A program made the translations under genes and the position numbers. Shown piece after piece: positions 33,560 to 41,438 of a stretch of 58,695 bases of DNA. Numbering within the stretch: the stretch's first letter is position 1; each line of letters starts with the position of its first letter. This DNA is from a virus. The notes under the pieces are model-generated. The model was not told the origin of the DNA. It made no database searches and saw only the letters and a list, made by a program, of their open reading frames with translations. The stretch is from the IMG/VR virus record IMGVR_UViG_3300034175_000127, positions 1 through 58,695 of that record. One strand, written 5' to 3'.

Positions 33560-34546
33560 TTAAATTCCCAGCGGCAAGTGCATCAAATCAACGGCTTTCT
33601 GTTTGTGCACCTCGCCGCGCATATCGTATTTTTGTGTTGTTGAGATTGATTCATGACCCATCAGAGCTTGAATCATCGGAGCATCGGCACCCGCTTCAAA
33701 CAAATGAGTTGCGAAGCTGCGGCGCATATCATGTGGCGAAAAGGCTTTGACGCCAGCCCGCTCGCGGCAACGTTCGAGCGATGTCAAAACCGTCTGGTCG
33801 TTGAGGCGACGCATCTCGATTTTGCCACCTTTGGGAGTTGGCAAAAACAGCGGCCCGGCATCCTCACCACGAAGCGCAATCCAAGATTCCACCATCGGAC
33901 GCACAAAAGCACTGGTCTGCACCAAACGCTCTTTGTTGCCTTTGCCACTGCGAACCCGAATCGTGCCAGTCTCACGGTCATAGTCCGCCAGATCGAGCGC
34001 CACAACTTCAGAGCGGCGCAGGCCTGCGCCATAAGCGACGATGAGCAGGGCACGATCACGAACGCCGCACGCAGTTGCAGGACAGGCTTTAATCATCGCG
34101 ACCAGCTCACCTTTCGTGAGACTGCGACCGCTCGGCAAAACCGTGCCCTTCACGCTTTTCACGTTCTTGGCGCGCATATAATCGTCGGTGTCTATCTGCT
34201 CCAGATTCCAGGCAGCTTCAAGCACTCCGCGCAGAGCGCACAACATTTTGTTGGCTGTATTTGGCTTGTGACGTCGCGCTAACTCAGATTTAAGCGCAGT
34301 CGTAAGACCCACACGAAGACCAGCCCAGTTGAAATCCATCGCGCCACAACGACCACCCGAAAGCATGAGCGCCATCGTTTCGAGTGCTGCGCCCATTGTG
34401 CGCCGACTAGAATCAGCGGAGAGGCTGGCCAGATAAAGCAAAACGGGATTCTGGTCGGCGCTCCGAGCCGGTGCCCAAATTTGAAAAGATGCTGGCAGCG
34501 ACAGCTGTGACTCGGTGGACGAAGCGGAAACGATGGACGTGCTCAT
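33560..34546 (-). CDS. Tyrosine recombinase (XerC-like)
   Basis: 328 residues from the ATG at 34546. Catalytic residues: R177 (GLRRSE), K202, H272 and R275 (PHDMRRSF), H298 (GHES) and Y307 (KYDM). The N-terminal 130 residues form the core-binding helical domain. No attachment site was found and the element has plasmid replication functions, so a role in resolving multimers or inversion is as likely as integration. It has its own promoter (34554-34582), so its mRNA may start at or next to the start codon. Confidence 0.88.
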   Translation of the reverse strand: MSTSIVSASSTESQLSLPASFQIWAPARSADQNPVLLYLASLSADSSRRTMGAALETMALMLSGGRCGAMDFNWAGLRVGLTTALKSELARRHKPNTANKMLCALRGVLEAAWNLEQIDTDDYMRAKNVKSVKGTVLPSGRSLTKGELVAMIKACPATACGVRDRALLIVAYGAGLRRSEVVALDLADYDRETGTIRVRSGKGNKERLVQTSAFVRPMVESWIALRGEDAGPLFLPTPKGGKIEMRRLNDQTVLTSLERCRERAGVKAFSPHDMRRSFATHLFEAGADAPMIQALMGHESISTTQKYDMRGEVHKQKAVDLMHLPLGI

Positions 34547-34553
34547 GACAATC

Positions 34554-34592
34554 ATTATATGCCTGTAATTGAAATAATGCAAGTATTATTTC
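34554..34592 (-). promoter_or_regulatory. Recombinase promoter with palindromic operator
   Basis: On the - strand, TTGCAT (34577-34582), a 17-base spacer and TATAAT (34554-34559). The -35 lies inside a palindrome at 34571-34592 (arms GAAATAAT and ATTATTTC, six bases between). The predicted transcript start is within a base or two of the ATG at 34546, so the mRNA would be leaderless. The same 27-base sequence is at 40579-40605. Confidence 0.75.
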
Positions 34593-35400
34593 ATTTTTGG
34601 CGAATCATAAGCGGGTTAACGTGCCCGGAGTCGAGATTGATAAAGGCGCCGTGTCTGTCGATTGGACCACGAAACAAACGCCAAAGCAGGTCGAGCGCGA
34701 AAGTCACAACGGTTTGGTTAATGAAGAGATCTTGCTTCTCAAGCGCTTCGGCCAGTGAGCAAGAAGGCGTGTCATCTTCAGGTAGGGCCTCATCGAGGAG
34801 CTCAGGGAAAATATCGAACAAGTGAGGAAGGCGTGGCATCAGTTCCTCTTTGACACTGTGATTTGTCCCACTCTTCAAAGCACGCTTTGAGACTGGGACT
34901 AAACGCTTTTGGGCTTGGAGTTCGCCTAAAATTACTTGGCCGTCACGCGAACGATTTCCCATGTCGAGCCAGTATTTAGAAAGGTAGTTATTCTCCATGC
35001 CCTTGAATATCTCACGCCGTGAAGCTGCTGTATCTGTGCAGGTAATCAAGATGTTGCATGAGTTTCGTCCCTGGAATTTCTCTGGGCGCGCTGTCCAATT
35101 AAGCCCATAAAAGCAGTTCAGGCGATGGATCAGCACAGTAGCTTTGTTCTGGCCGATATCGGAAGGGCTAAAGAGTTGGCGACCGACGTTACTTTCGCTC
35201 ACACGGTCAAAGTCATACGCCGTCACATCGAGACCACTCGGATGACCAATAGCCCGTAAACCACGGTCAATGCGAGCTAACCCAGTCAACATCTGTGAAC
35301 CATTGCCACCACAGCCAATAACAAAAACCGAAATGGATTGGGTCAGCATTGAGGACGCAATTGTATGCGTCTCATTATTAGGGTCAATCGGTTTCGTCAT
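34591..35400 (-). CDS. PRTRC ThiF-family E1-like protein
   Basis: 269 residues. The nucleotide-binding glycine loop is VFVIGCGGNGSQ (residues 25-36). D63/D65 and the segment ESNVGRQLFSPSDIGQNKA give the conserved N71, R74 and K86 of the E1 adenylation site. Near the C-terminus, PSCSLAEALEKQDLFINQ contains the conserved Cys214 of PRTRC ThiF proteins, a candidate thioester residue. By family knowledge it would adenylate the C-terminus of a ubiquitin-like partner, here probably PRTRC C. It overlaps the PRTRC B gene by 17 bases. Confidence 0.85.
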   Translation of the reverse strand: MTKPIDPNNETHTIASSMLTQSISVFVIGCGGNGSQMLTGLARIDRGLRAIGHPSGLDVTAYDFDRVSESNVGRQLFSPSDIGQNKATVLIHRLNCFYGLNWTARPEKFQGRNSCNILITCTDTAASRREIFKGMENNYLSKYWLDMGNRSRDGQVILGELQAQKRLVPVSKRALKSGTNHSVKEELMPRLPHLFDIFPELLDEALPEDDTPSCSLAEALEKQDLFINQTVVTFALDLLWRLFRGPIDRHGAFINLDSGHVNPLMIRQK

Positions 35401-36151
35401 GATTTAAGATGTCCTCCACTGTGACAGGGCTTTCTGCGCCTTGAATTGGTTCTAAGTAGGACCAGGGAAACCTTTCGGCCCCGACCATTTCCCGCCAGAG
35501 CGCATCATGGCTCGAATAATTGAGAAATTTGATCCGGTAATTGGAGTGCGTGTAATGGGTGTCGAAAAATGCGCGTTCCCACTGAGGAATACCACTCGTC
35601 GCCAAATTGTCTGGATAGGGTGCGTTGCCTCGGCACATCGCGCCAGTCGCGTAAAGGTTGAAATAAGGAGCGTAATAGATTGGTGTATCATTTCGAGGAC
35701 GCTCAGAATTTGCTAACGCGAAAACATAAAGGCGCCCTGGTCTTGCCAAAAACAAAAGTGATGGATGACAAACGATCTTGCCGCTCATTTCTTTATTGAA
35801 TTTTGAATTCGAAGTGCTGAAGTAAATTGGGCGTCTTTCCGAGGGAACAAACCACGCCAGCAACCCACCATCACTGCAAAGAACATGATCGGGCGAGACG
35901 GTTCGACGACTGGGTGTAGCTTCCAGTGTGCGAACCAAATTTTCCAGTGCCGGGCGGCTCAATAACTCACCGGCAGTGAGTGCCATTTTTTCCCCGTCAT
36001 TATGAACGCCGTGGACTGTAGCCAGGGCGGTATTGCTTCCTTCATAAATCAGCAGGGCGCGGTTGCATTTCAGCTGTTCGCCCTTAGGCAGAAAGCCCCG
36101 AACGGGCATCAACTCTGGCTCCGTCCTTGTCTGTGTGCGGATGAGTGTCAT
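35384..36151 (-). CDS. PRTRC protein B, E2-like
   Basis: 255 residues. Family features: ALLIYEGSNTALATVHGV, HVLCSDGGLLAWFVPSERRP, LLFLARPGRLYVFALANSER, YYAPYFNLYATGAMCRGN (Cys173) and WERAFFDTHYTHSN. The family is classed as an E2/UBC-like fold (Prok-E2 family D), in which the single conserved Cys is the predicted acceptor of the ubiquitin-like partner and the classical catalytic His is missing. It starts in an ATGA overlap with PRTRC F and is followed by ThiF. Biochemical activity has not, to my knowledge, been shown for this family. Confidence 0.8.
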   Translation of the reverse strand: MTLIRTQTRTEPELMPVRGFLPKGEQLKCNRALLIYEGSNTALATVHGVHNDGEKMALTAGELLSRPALENLVRTLEATPSRRTVSPDHVLCSDGGLLAWFVPSERRPIYFSTSNSKFNKEMSGKIVCHPSLLFLARPGRLYVFALANSERPRNDTPIYYAPYFNLYATGAMCRGNAPYPDNLATSGIPQWERAFFDTHYTHSNYRIKFLNYSSHDALWREMVGAERFPWSYLEPIQGAESPVTVEDILNHDETD

Positions 36152-37275
36152 ATTAAAGTCCTAAATTCTTGGTCATCATCTTCGTTCAATATTTCCATGA
36201 GCGTGGCTTTCGCTTTAAAGGGATCGTTTTCAACGGGATCTGGCCACAATTGCGCCCACCGTTCCCGCGCCGCGACGGAAGGTCGATATTTTTTCCCGAT
36301 GTTCTTTTCCGTATTGATTGCGGTCAGAATCGAGTCGGCAAGGCGAATAAGCCGCGCGCTGCGCCTGAGCCTGTCTATGGCGCTACTGACAGAAGCTGGA
36401 TCTTCGGTGTGGAAAAGGAACGCCATGCAGCTCTCGCAGAAATCCCCCGCTTGCCATGCGTTTTCTGCGTTGTCATCGTAAACCTGAAAAGTGCAGTCGG
36501 TAGATTGCCATGCGACGAGCACAGGTATTACGAAAAAATCCCATTCGCCCAGCTCGGCAAGTTGGCTAAGTTGGTCGGGCCGTTCATTGCCCGTCGGGAG
36601 CAGAGATTTGATTTCAAGTGCTGATGTAAGTGCTTGGTGTTCCCAAGAGACAGGATCGACCTTCTGAAGCGCGCGGCGGACTGCTTTTTCATTCCAGACC
36701 GGATTTATCGCTTTTGCCGGAGCATTCTTTTCAAGTTCCAAGAGAGAGGGATTATAAAACTGGCATTTTTCGCCAGTTTCTTCCGCCTGGGCTATCTCTT
36801 CCATCAAACACTGCTCATACCAATCGCTTCCATCTAGATATTCGTGGGCATCAGTTGTTGACCATCGACCAACAGTAACCCCGAGCGCGTTTAGCAAGCT
36901 GTGAAGAGTTGCATAGCCTGCGCCTCGAGCGCGTTTTTCTAGTTGAGTGATGCACTCACTCACAATGCAGCGAATCGCGCGGCGACGCGCGGTTAGCTCT
37001 ATCATGATCGCGCCTTGGGCCCAGTCATTCTTCGCAGAGTCGGAATAATCGAAATTGAGATGAATCGTGTGCAAATCATGTATATGCAGGTCATCGCGTA
37101 CGAAACGTTCGAGCCCGCTTTGAAGTGTTTCACCGAATGAACCGCGCCAATCGTTATCGATCAAGACACCTTCACGATGAAGGGCGGCACAGATCGAGCG
37201 GGCGCTGTGGTCGGTGGCGATTTTATAACCAGTTGGAATTGTCGAGGGAATCGCGGGAATGCTAAGCGTGTTCAA
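36148..37275 (-). CDS. PRTRC protein F
   Basis: 375 residues from a TTG at 37275 that overlaps the stop of the small gene upstream (TTGA). The frame stays open to 37575, but the added 100 residues are Arg/Thr/Ser-rich and look non-coding. The length fits the roughly 370-residue family. Recognised features are LNTLSIPAIP near the start, HTIHLNFDYSD in the middle and TFQVYDDNAENAWQAGDF towards the end. The function of F in PRTRC systems is unknown. Context with B and ThiF supports the name; sequence recognition alone is moderate. Confidence 0.6.
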   Translation of the reverse strand: MNTLSIPAIPSTIPTGYKIATDHSARSICAALHREGVLIDNDWRGSFGETLQSGLERFVRDDLHIHDLHTIHLNFDYSDSAKNDWAQGAIMIELTARRRAIRCIVSECITQLEKRARGAGYATLHSLLNALGVTVGRWSTTDAHEYLDGSDWYEQCLMEEIAQAEETGEKCQFYNPSLLELEKNAPAKAINPVWNEKAVRRALQKVDPVSWEHQALTSALEIKSLLPTGNERPDQLSQLAELGEWDFFVIPVLVAWQSTDCTFQVYDDNAENAWQAGDFCESCMAFLFHTEDPASVSSAIDRLRRSARLIRLADSILTAINTEKNIGKKYRPSVAARERWAQLWPDPVENDPFKAKATLMEILNEDDDQEFRTLI

Positions 37276-37472
37276 GGGAGAATCGGCAATTGGTGCCAGG
37301 CGGGGCGCAGTGGCTCGCCGCGATTTTTCGCCAGAGCGTCCGACACTTGCATCGCGAGTCGTTCCGCGTCGGGGTTGCTTTGAAATTGTTCCGCGATGAG
37401 TAGTGCTTCGCCTGTCTTTGGTTTGTCTTGCAGGGCTTGGGTTAAGGTTTTGGGTTCGCATGGTGTTTTCAT
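37272..37472 (-). CDS. Small protein upstream of PRTRC F
   Basis: 66 residues (MKTPCEPKTLTQALQDKPKT...). Balanced composition and a stop overlapping the PRTRC F start suggest a real, coupled gene. No clear ribosome site. It could be the leader gene of the F-B-ThiF operon; no family recognised. Confidence 0.55.
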   Translation of the reverse strand: MKTPCEPKTLTQALQDKPKTGEALLIAEQFQSNPDAERLAMQVSDALAKNRGEPLRPAWHQLPILP

Positions 37473-37954
37473 GGGTTATCGCGTAACTGCAACCAAAATT
37501 AGCTTGCAATTTTTGGTTTCGCATATTGAATTGATTGTGAGTTTGGGAGTTGGTAGGTTGGCGGCAAGGAGTCAAAACGAGTGCTTTAAATCCCTTCTGC
37601 CATTTCCTGCTTCGCTGAGTGCGTTTGATGTGAAAGCTGAAAGTGAATGGTTAACGGCAAGGAGTTGAAACGAGCGCGATTTTCAGGGAGTTGAAAGGTC
37701 TTTTCCACATAAGCACGCGGGCAACTCTTTCCGTCGCTGCAATGCTACTTCCGCGCAGCGTAGGAAACGGGGCGCCGCGACTTTTGGGGCAGACTCGGCA
37801 AACGGCAAGGCCCAAAAATGGCGCGGCTCCGAGCGAACAACATTTGGGAGCCGCAAAATAGCGGGGCGCGATTTTCGCGCGAAATTGCGGTTTCGCCTTA
37901 TGCGCCCGCCGTCAGACTCAACGCGCGGGCGCCTCGGTATATGTGGTTGAGTTT
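37473..37954. other. Region without a confident gene
   Basis: About 480 bases. It holds a near-identical 19-base direct repeat (GGCAAGGAGTCAAAACGAG at 37563-37581 and GGCAAGGAGTTGAAACGAG at 37656-37674), a third weaker copy near 37685, and GC-rich sequence toward 37870-37940. An open frame at 37683-37958 (-) starts in an ATGA overlap, but its composition (Arg/Pro-rich, hardly any acidic residues) does not look like a protein. Possibly a promoter or regulatory segment for the PRTRC operon. Confidence 0.5.
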
Positions 37955-38371
37955 TCATGGCGTCGCCTCATTTTCGAGCGTTTCGAGATAGGTTTCAGCG
38001 GCAATTTTGGCCGCGTCTATGTCCTCGAAGAAATCTATGAAAATGGCGTCGCCGCCGCGCTCATCAACGCGCCAAAGAGTAAAAGCGGTTTCGTTGCTGA
38101 CACAAGAGGCAACAGTAAAAGCGGGAAAAGTTTCGCCGTCGTCGTTGGTTTCGCTAACGATTTCGCCCGCTAGGGCATCGTAGTAATCAACCCACACAAG
38201 CGGGCAAAGGTGCGCCGCGATTTCGTTTAATTCTGATGTGTCACGCCCATTAAGGGCGATTAAGCGGCGCGCGGCAGTACGATAAATGACCCGCATTTTG
38301 GCAATTTCGCAAGGCGTTTTGCCCGCTTTGAGCCACTGCGCGTATTTTTGGTTAGCAGTGAGTTTCGACAT
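37955..38371 (-). CDS. Hypothetical protein
   Basis: 138 residues from the ATG at 38371 (MSKLTANQKYAQW). The N-terminal part (QWLKAGKTPCEIAKMRVIYR) is basic and looks like a helix-turn-helix; the C-terminal half is acidic and beta-rich. It lies downstream of the ArdC-like gene. No family recognised. Confidence 0.6.
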   Translation of the reverse strand: MSKLTANQKYAQWLKAGKTPCEIAKMRVIYRTAARRLIALNGRDTSELNEIAAHLCPLVWVDYYDALAGEIVSETNDDGETFPAFTVASCVSNETAFTLWRVDERGGDAIFIDFFEDIDAAKIAAETYLETLENEATP

Positions 38372-38421
38372 GATGTTCCGCCGTGAAACGGGGCCGCGTC
38401 TCCCACACGCGGCCCGCGTTT

Positions 38422-39297
38422 TCACGCTATCGGCTCACCCGCCTTGATTATCTTGTCAGCGGCTCCAAAGATACGCCGCGCGCTCTTTTCGGGCACTTGC
38501 TCACCTTTAAACCAGTGCTGAATGTAGCCGCGCGAGTAATCAGCGCCAGCTAAACCGAAACTTTCACAGAGAATATAGGCAACGCTTTCCGCTTCCAATT
38601 CCCTTAAATCGCGCGTGATTGTCTCACCATCAGCAAAGGTTTCGCCTGTTACATGACCTAAAACATGGTGCGCGATTTCATGGAAAAGCGTTTTATGTGG
38701 CAACGCGGCCACCGGATTAACGGCCAAGACCGCGCGCCCGTCTCGCATCCCTGCAAACCCCTGACAATTACCATCAGGATGTGAAAACGGAACTTGTGAA
38801 ATTCCAAGCACGCCAAAGGCTTTTGCTTTGTCCCATGCCAGAGCGGGCGGCTCCGGTGTCAGCATCGGTTCCCCTTCGGTTTGTGAGTAGGTGAACCAGT
38901 GAGGGCGCCAGATAAAGAAGCGGCGCACAACAACGCCAGCCGCGTTTCGTTCCGTCTCGCTCGCCTCTGTTGTTTCCGCGCCTTGCGCGTCACTTTTGGC
39001 CCGCGTTTCGACTGGTTGGCACAATTGCAAACCGCGCTCGCCCTTTTTGATTTTGCGGCCCTTATTGAGCCAGCCCGCAAACGTATCGAGAGGCCCGACC
39101 TCAATTTCGCGCGCGGTGCATTGCATAATCGCGGCGATTTGATTGCCCCGCGAGTAGGGCCAAAACGCGCGGTAGGCGTCGTGCATCAGTCCTGGAACTG
39201 TCACCGCTTCGCGCAGAATTTTTTCCCACTGCATCGGGTTAGGCTTGACTGTTGGCGCCACTTTGGGCGCGGTTACTTCTGTTGTCGTATATCCCAT
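38422..39297 (-). CDS. ArdC-like antirestriction/metallopeptidase protein
   Basis: 291 residues. The N-terminus matches the ArdC single-strand-binding domain (AYRAFWPYSRGNQIAAIM, TFAGWLNKGRKIKKGERG). The C-terminal zincin domain contains HEIAHHVLGH (residues 206-215) and a downstream ELEAESVAY helix with the third ligand candidate. ArdC proteins, first known from plasmids, protect incoming DNA from host restriction. A GGAAG site precedes the ATG. It suits a plasmid-like lifestyle. Confidence 0.85.
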   Translation of the reverse strand: MGYTTTEVTAPKVAPTVKPNPMQWEKILREAVTVPGLMHDAYRAFWPYSRGNQIAAIMQCTAREIEVGPLDTFAGWLNKGRKIKKGERGLQLCQPVETRAKSDAQGAETTEASETERNAAGVVVRRFFIWRPHWFTYSQTEGEPMLTPEPPALAWDKAKAFGVLGISQVPFSHPDGNCQGFAGMRDGRAVLAVNPVAALPHKTLFHEIAHHVLGHVTGETFADGETITRDLRELEAESVAYILCESFGLAGADYSRGYIQHWFKGEQVPEKSARRIFGAADKIIKAGEPIA

Positions 39298-39324
39298 GAT
39301 AAAATCTTCCTTGTCGTATCCCTT

Positions 39325-39363
39325 GACGGTTCCAGTGCGCTAACACTGGAACCGTCTTTTTTT
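39325..39363 (+). terminator. Rho-independent terminator, plus-strand orientation
   Basis: Perfect 13-base stem (GACGGTTCCAGTG / CACTGGAACCGTC) with a six-base loop, followed by seven T on the + strand. It lies between two minus-strand genes (clamp and ArdC-like), so it would stop antisense transcription; on the - strand it lacks a U-run. Confidence 0.75.
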
Positions 39364-39367
39364 GGGT

Positions 39368-40510
39368 TTACGCTGTTGTTTTGGCGGCTGTTTTTGGGGC
39401 CGCGACTTTGGCATCAAACGCGGCGCGGGCGCGTTCTTTCCACTGAGCGGGCGCAAGTGTTCCGAGTTGCCCCAGTTGAAAATCAAGCGATTTTTGAAGG
39501 CGTGGTTTAGCGTCGGGGTTTTGGCTCACAAGCGTTGCCACATAATCAAGCGCCCACTCTGAGAGGTCAGCGCGACTGAGTTGCGGCGCGGTGCGCGTTT
39601 CGCTTGCAGTTGGCGCAGCCGGAGCGGGAACCGCTTCACAAGGGGAAACCGCGTCAATGACAACGCGCGGCGCGGCTTGCTTCGGTTTTGGCGGCTCGCA
39701 TTGTGGCTCAATTCGCGCAGCGACAACGCCGCTTTTTTTGGTGCTTTTTGTGGCGCTTTTCGCCATTTTGGGCGCTTCTCTGTTGCAAGGCATCAAAAGC
39801 CCGCTAAAGTCACCATCTTTGAATAAGAGCGGTTTTTTTGGCCCTTCAATCGAGGCGGAAAAGCGGGCGCCCTTCACACTTTGCAGGGCATCGCGCAGAT
39901 AATCCAATTTCATGGCGAAGGAAAAGCAATCGCCCGAAACTTTGCCGAAAATCGGCAGAAAGAGCGGCCCGCCGGATGTTCTCACACAGAGATAAGGCGC
40001 GACCCCATCAGCGACGAAATAAACGGCGCCCTCTGGTTCATCGCTCGCCAGCGGCGCAACCTTTTCGAGAAGCGACAAAAAGTGCGGGCGCTCCAAGTCA
40101 AGCACCATGCCGCGAGGCGAGGCTTTCGCAGCTTCTAACGGCTTTTCCCAGTCCACATAAGCCGTTTTCGCGTCAAGCGACGCCACACGCGCCCCATCAA
40201 TTAAAAGTGCATCCATGCCAAATGAAAGCGTTATATCGCCCTTTTTGGCTTTCAACGCGGCAAAAACCTTTTCGACTTGTGCGCCAGCGAGAAGCGCAGA
40301 ACCGCCGATTTTGCCTTTACCCACAGCGCGGGCGCTAACACTCGCCAGATGCAAGCGGCTCGCATCGCATCCAACGATAAGGAGCGCCGCGTTTGTGTAG
40401 CGCAATTGCAACGAGTTGAGGCTTTGACCGCCTGAGTCTTTGGAAACGGCTATTTTTGCCGCTTGGAGAGCGCCGCTAAACGCCCGTCCATCTACTGCTA
40501 TTTGTGTCAT
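39368..40510 (-). CDS. DnaN-like sliding clamp protein
   Basis: 380 residues from the ATG at 40510 (MTQIAVDGRAFSGALQAAKI). The first 250 residues have beta-clamp domain features (IAVSKDSGGQSLNSLQLRYT, LDYLRDALQSVKG, VYFVADGVAPYLCV, SGLLMPCNREA). The family's usual three domains are not all present; only about two appear. The C-terminal 130 residues are a Pro/Ala/Lys-rich linker and a helical part. It may bind host polymerase or other clamp partners during phage replication. It has a strong promoter at 40562-40590. Confidence 0.75.
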   Translation of the reverse strand: MTQIAVDGRAFSGALQAAKIAVSKDSGGQSLNSLQLRYTNAALLIVGCDASRLHLASVSARAVGKGKIGGSALLAGAQVEKVFAALKAKKGDITLSFGMDALLIDGARVASLDAKTAYVDWEKPLEAAKASPRGMVLDLERPHFLSLLEKVAPLASDEPEGAVYFVADGVAPYLCVRTSGGPLFLPIFGKVSGDCFSFAMKLDYLRDALQSVKGARFSASIEGPKKPLLFKDGDFSGLLMPCNREAPKMAKSATKSTKKSGVVAARIEPQCEPPKPKQAAPRVVIDAVSPCEAVPAPAAPTASETRTAPQLSRADLSEWALDYVATLVSQNPDAKPRLQKSLDFQLGQLGTLAPAQWKERARAAFDAKVAAPKTAAKTTA

Positions 40511-40561
40511 TGTATCCCTTTTGCCACCGCTTTGGATTGATATATCACGGCGACAAGAGAA

Positions 40562-40605
40562 ATTATAATCAGTCAAGAGAAATAATGCAAGTATTATTTC
40601 ATTTT
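40562..40605 (-). promoter_or_regulatory. Clamp promoter with two operators
   Basis: - strand promoter TTGCAT (40585-40590), 17-base spacer, TATAAT (40562-40567). The -10 overlaps the 15-base motif TTATAATCAGTCAAG (40563-40577). The -35 lies in the palindrome GAAATAAT-N6-ATTATTTC (40579-40600), part of a 27-base sequence identical to that at the recombinase promoter. The leader to the ATG at 40510 is about 45 bases. Confidence 0.8.
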
Positions 40606-40665
40606 ATTTTTAAAAAAGAGCGTTCACGCCTTGTATATCTTCAATCTGTGTCAAAAAATAGTGCG

Positions 40666-40680
40666 CTTGACTGATTATAA
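40666..40680. promoter_or_regulatory. Second operator upstream of the clamp gene
   Basis: Exact inverted copy of the 15-base motif (CTTGACTGATTATAA), about 103 bases from the copy in the clamp promoter. Two sites in this spacing could allow looping or cooperative binding. Confidence 0.7.
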
Positions 40681-41400
40681 TCACGCGTAAACGAGACACG
40701 ATAACACGCATTTTAAGAGAGGAAAACAGGGGAGAGAGCGCACCTTTTGACGAAAGTTGGCGCCGATTTTACGAGGTGGGCGCCCTGATTCTCGCAAAAT
40801 CGTGACATTTTGAGAAAAACGGGCGTAAATCAGTCAAAACGGGCCTTTTCGGGCGGTTTTGGCTCGCTTTGTGACGTTTTGGCGTCATTTTGTCACGTTT
40901 TCGGGCCTTGCCTCTGGTCGCGCCATTTTGAGGCGGTTTCTGTTTTGGAAGATACATTCTCATACACAAAAAGCGGGGCGATTTTGGCGGCGTTTCGAGA
41001 GCCAGAGGCGAGCGACGCAAGGTGATGAGCGAGCGCACCACATCGCGGCGCACTTTCGGCTGTTTGTGGCTGATTTTGTCACGTTTCGGGCGGTTTTTTG
41101 GCGATTTACACAGGGGTGGCCTTGCATCCTGCGAGGGGTAGTCGCCACGATCTACAACCATTTTTATTTTGGGAGGGGAAAACGCGGTTTTTTGTGTCGT
41201 TTTCTGTCTCGAATCAACACAATTTTGAAGAGCAAGGTAACTATTTTTTGAAAATCCACGCTCAGACAGTTACTTTAGTTACCCTGATTACCCAAAAAAA
41301 TAATCTTTTCGCGTGGGCGCACGTTAGAAAAAACTTTTAGTATTTTGGGTAACTAAGGTAACAAGGTAACTATTTGGAATTCGGCTCAAAAACAAAAAAA
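40681..41400. other. Region without a confident gene, with repeat clusters
   Basis: Open frames here have Lys/Arg/Ser/Phe-rich, unprotein-like products. The sequence is strongly T/G-skewed on the + strand. CGTGACATTTT-like words (e.g. TTTGTGACGTTTT, TTTTGTCACGTTT) recur at about 40800, 40870, 40890 and 41075. Between 41234 and 41375 there is a cluster of GGTAAC/GTTACC words. Confidence 0.5.
41234..41375. repeat. GTTACC/GGTAAC inverted and direct repeat cluster
   Basis: GTTACTTTAGTTACCC (41269-41284) and GGGTAACTAAGGTAAC (41347-41362) form an inverted repeat (15 of 16 bases, 62 between). AAGGTAACTATTT occurs twice (41234-41246 and 41363-41375). A candidate protein-binding array or origin element near the primase-helicase gene. 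Confidence 0.75.
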
Positions 41401-41418
41401 CCCGCGACGAATCGCGGG
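41401..41418 (-). terminator. Terminator of the primase-helicase gene
   Basis: Stem CCCGCGA / TCGCGGG with a four-base loop, flanked by A7 before and T5 after, so it can work in both directions. It follows the primase-helicase stop (41439) on the - strand. Confidence 0.8.
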
Positions 41419-41438
41419 TTTTTGGTGGTGTGACATCG

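Noticed and set aside
33560-34546. Integrase attachment site (att)
   Set aside because: No tRNA-like or core repeat was found near the recombinase; the element has its own replication and partition genes.
34591-37275. JAB-type deubiquitinase (PRTRC A) next to ThiF
   Set aside because: No protein with the JAB zinc-binding motif (His-x-His-Pro with downstream Ser and Asp) was found in the block or elsewhere in the window.
37276-37575. N-terminal extension of PRTRC F
   Set aside because: Arg/Thr/Ser-rich composition, no ribosome site, and the overlapping TTGA start fits the family length better.
37563-37674. Possible CRISPR repeats (GGCAAGGAGTTGAAACGAG)
   Set aside because: Only two near-identical copies 93 bases apart, no third clear copy at regular spacing and no cas gene.
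37683-37958. Open frame with ATGA overlap (91 residues)
   Set aside because: Arg/Pro-rich, few acidic residues, poor protein character; kept as part of the gene-free region.
40666-40681. TTGACT and TATAAT read as a promoter pair
   Set aside because: Only three bases separate them, so they cannot be -35 and -10 of one promoter; treated as an operator instead.
40769-41251. Overlapping open frames on both strands
   Set aside because: Products are Lys/Arg/Pro- or Phe/Arg-rich with no domain; strongly skewed base composition explains the long open frames.
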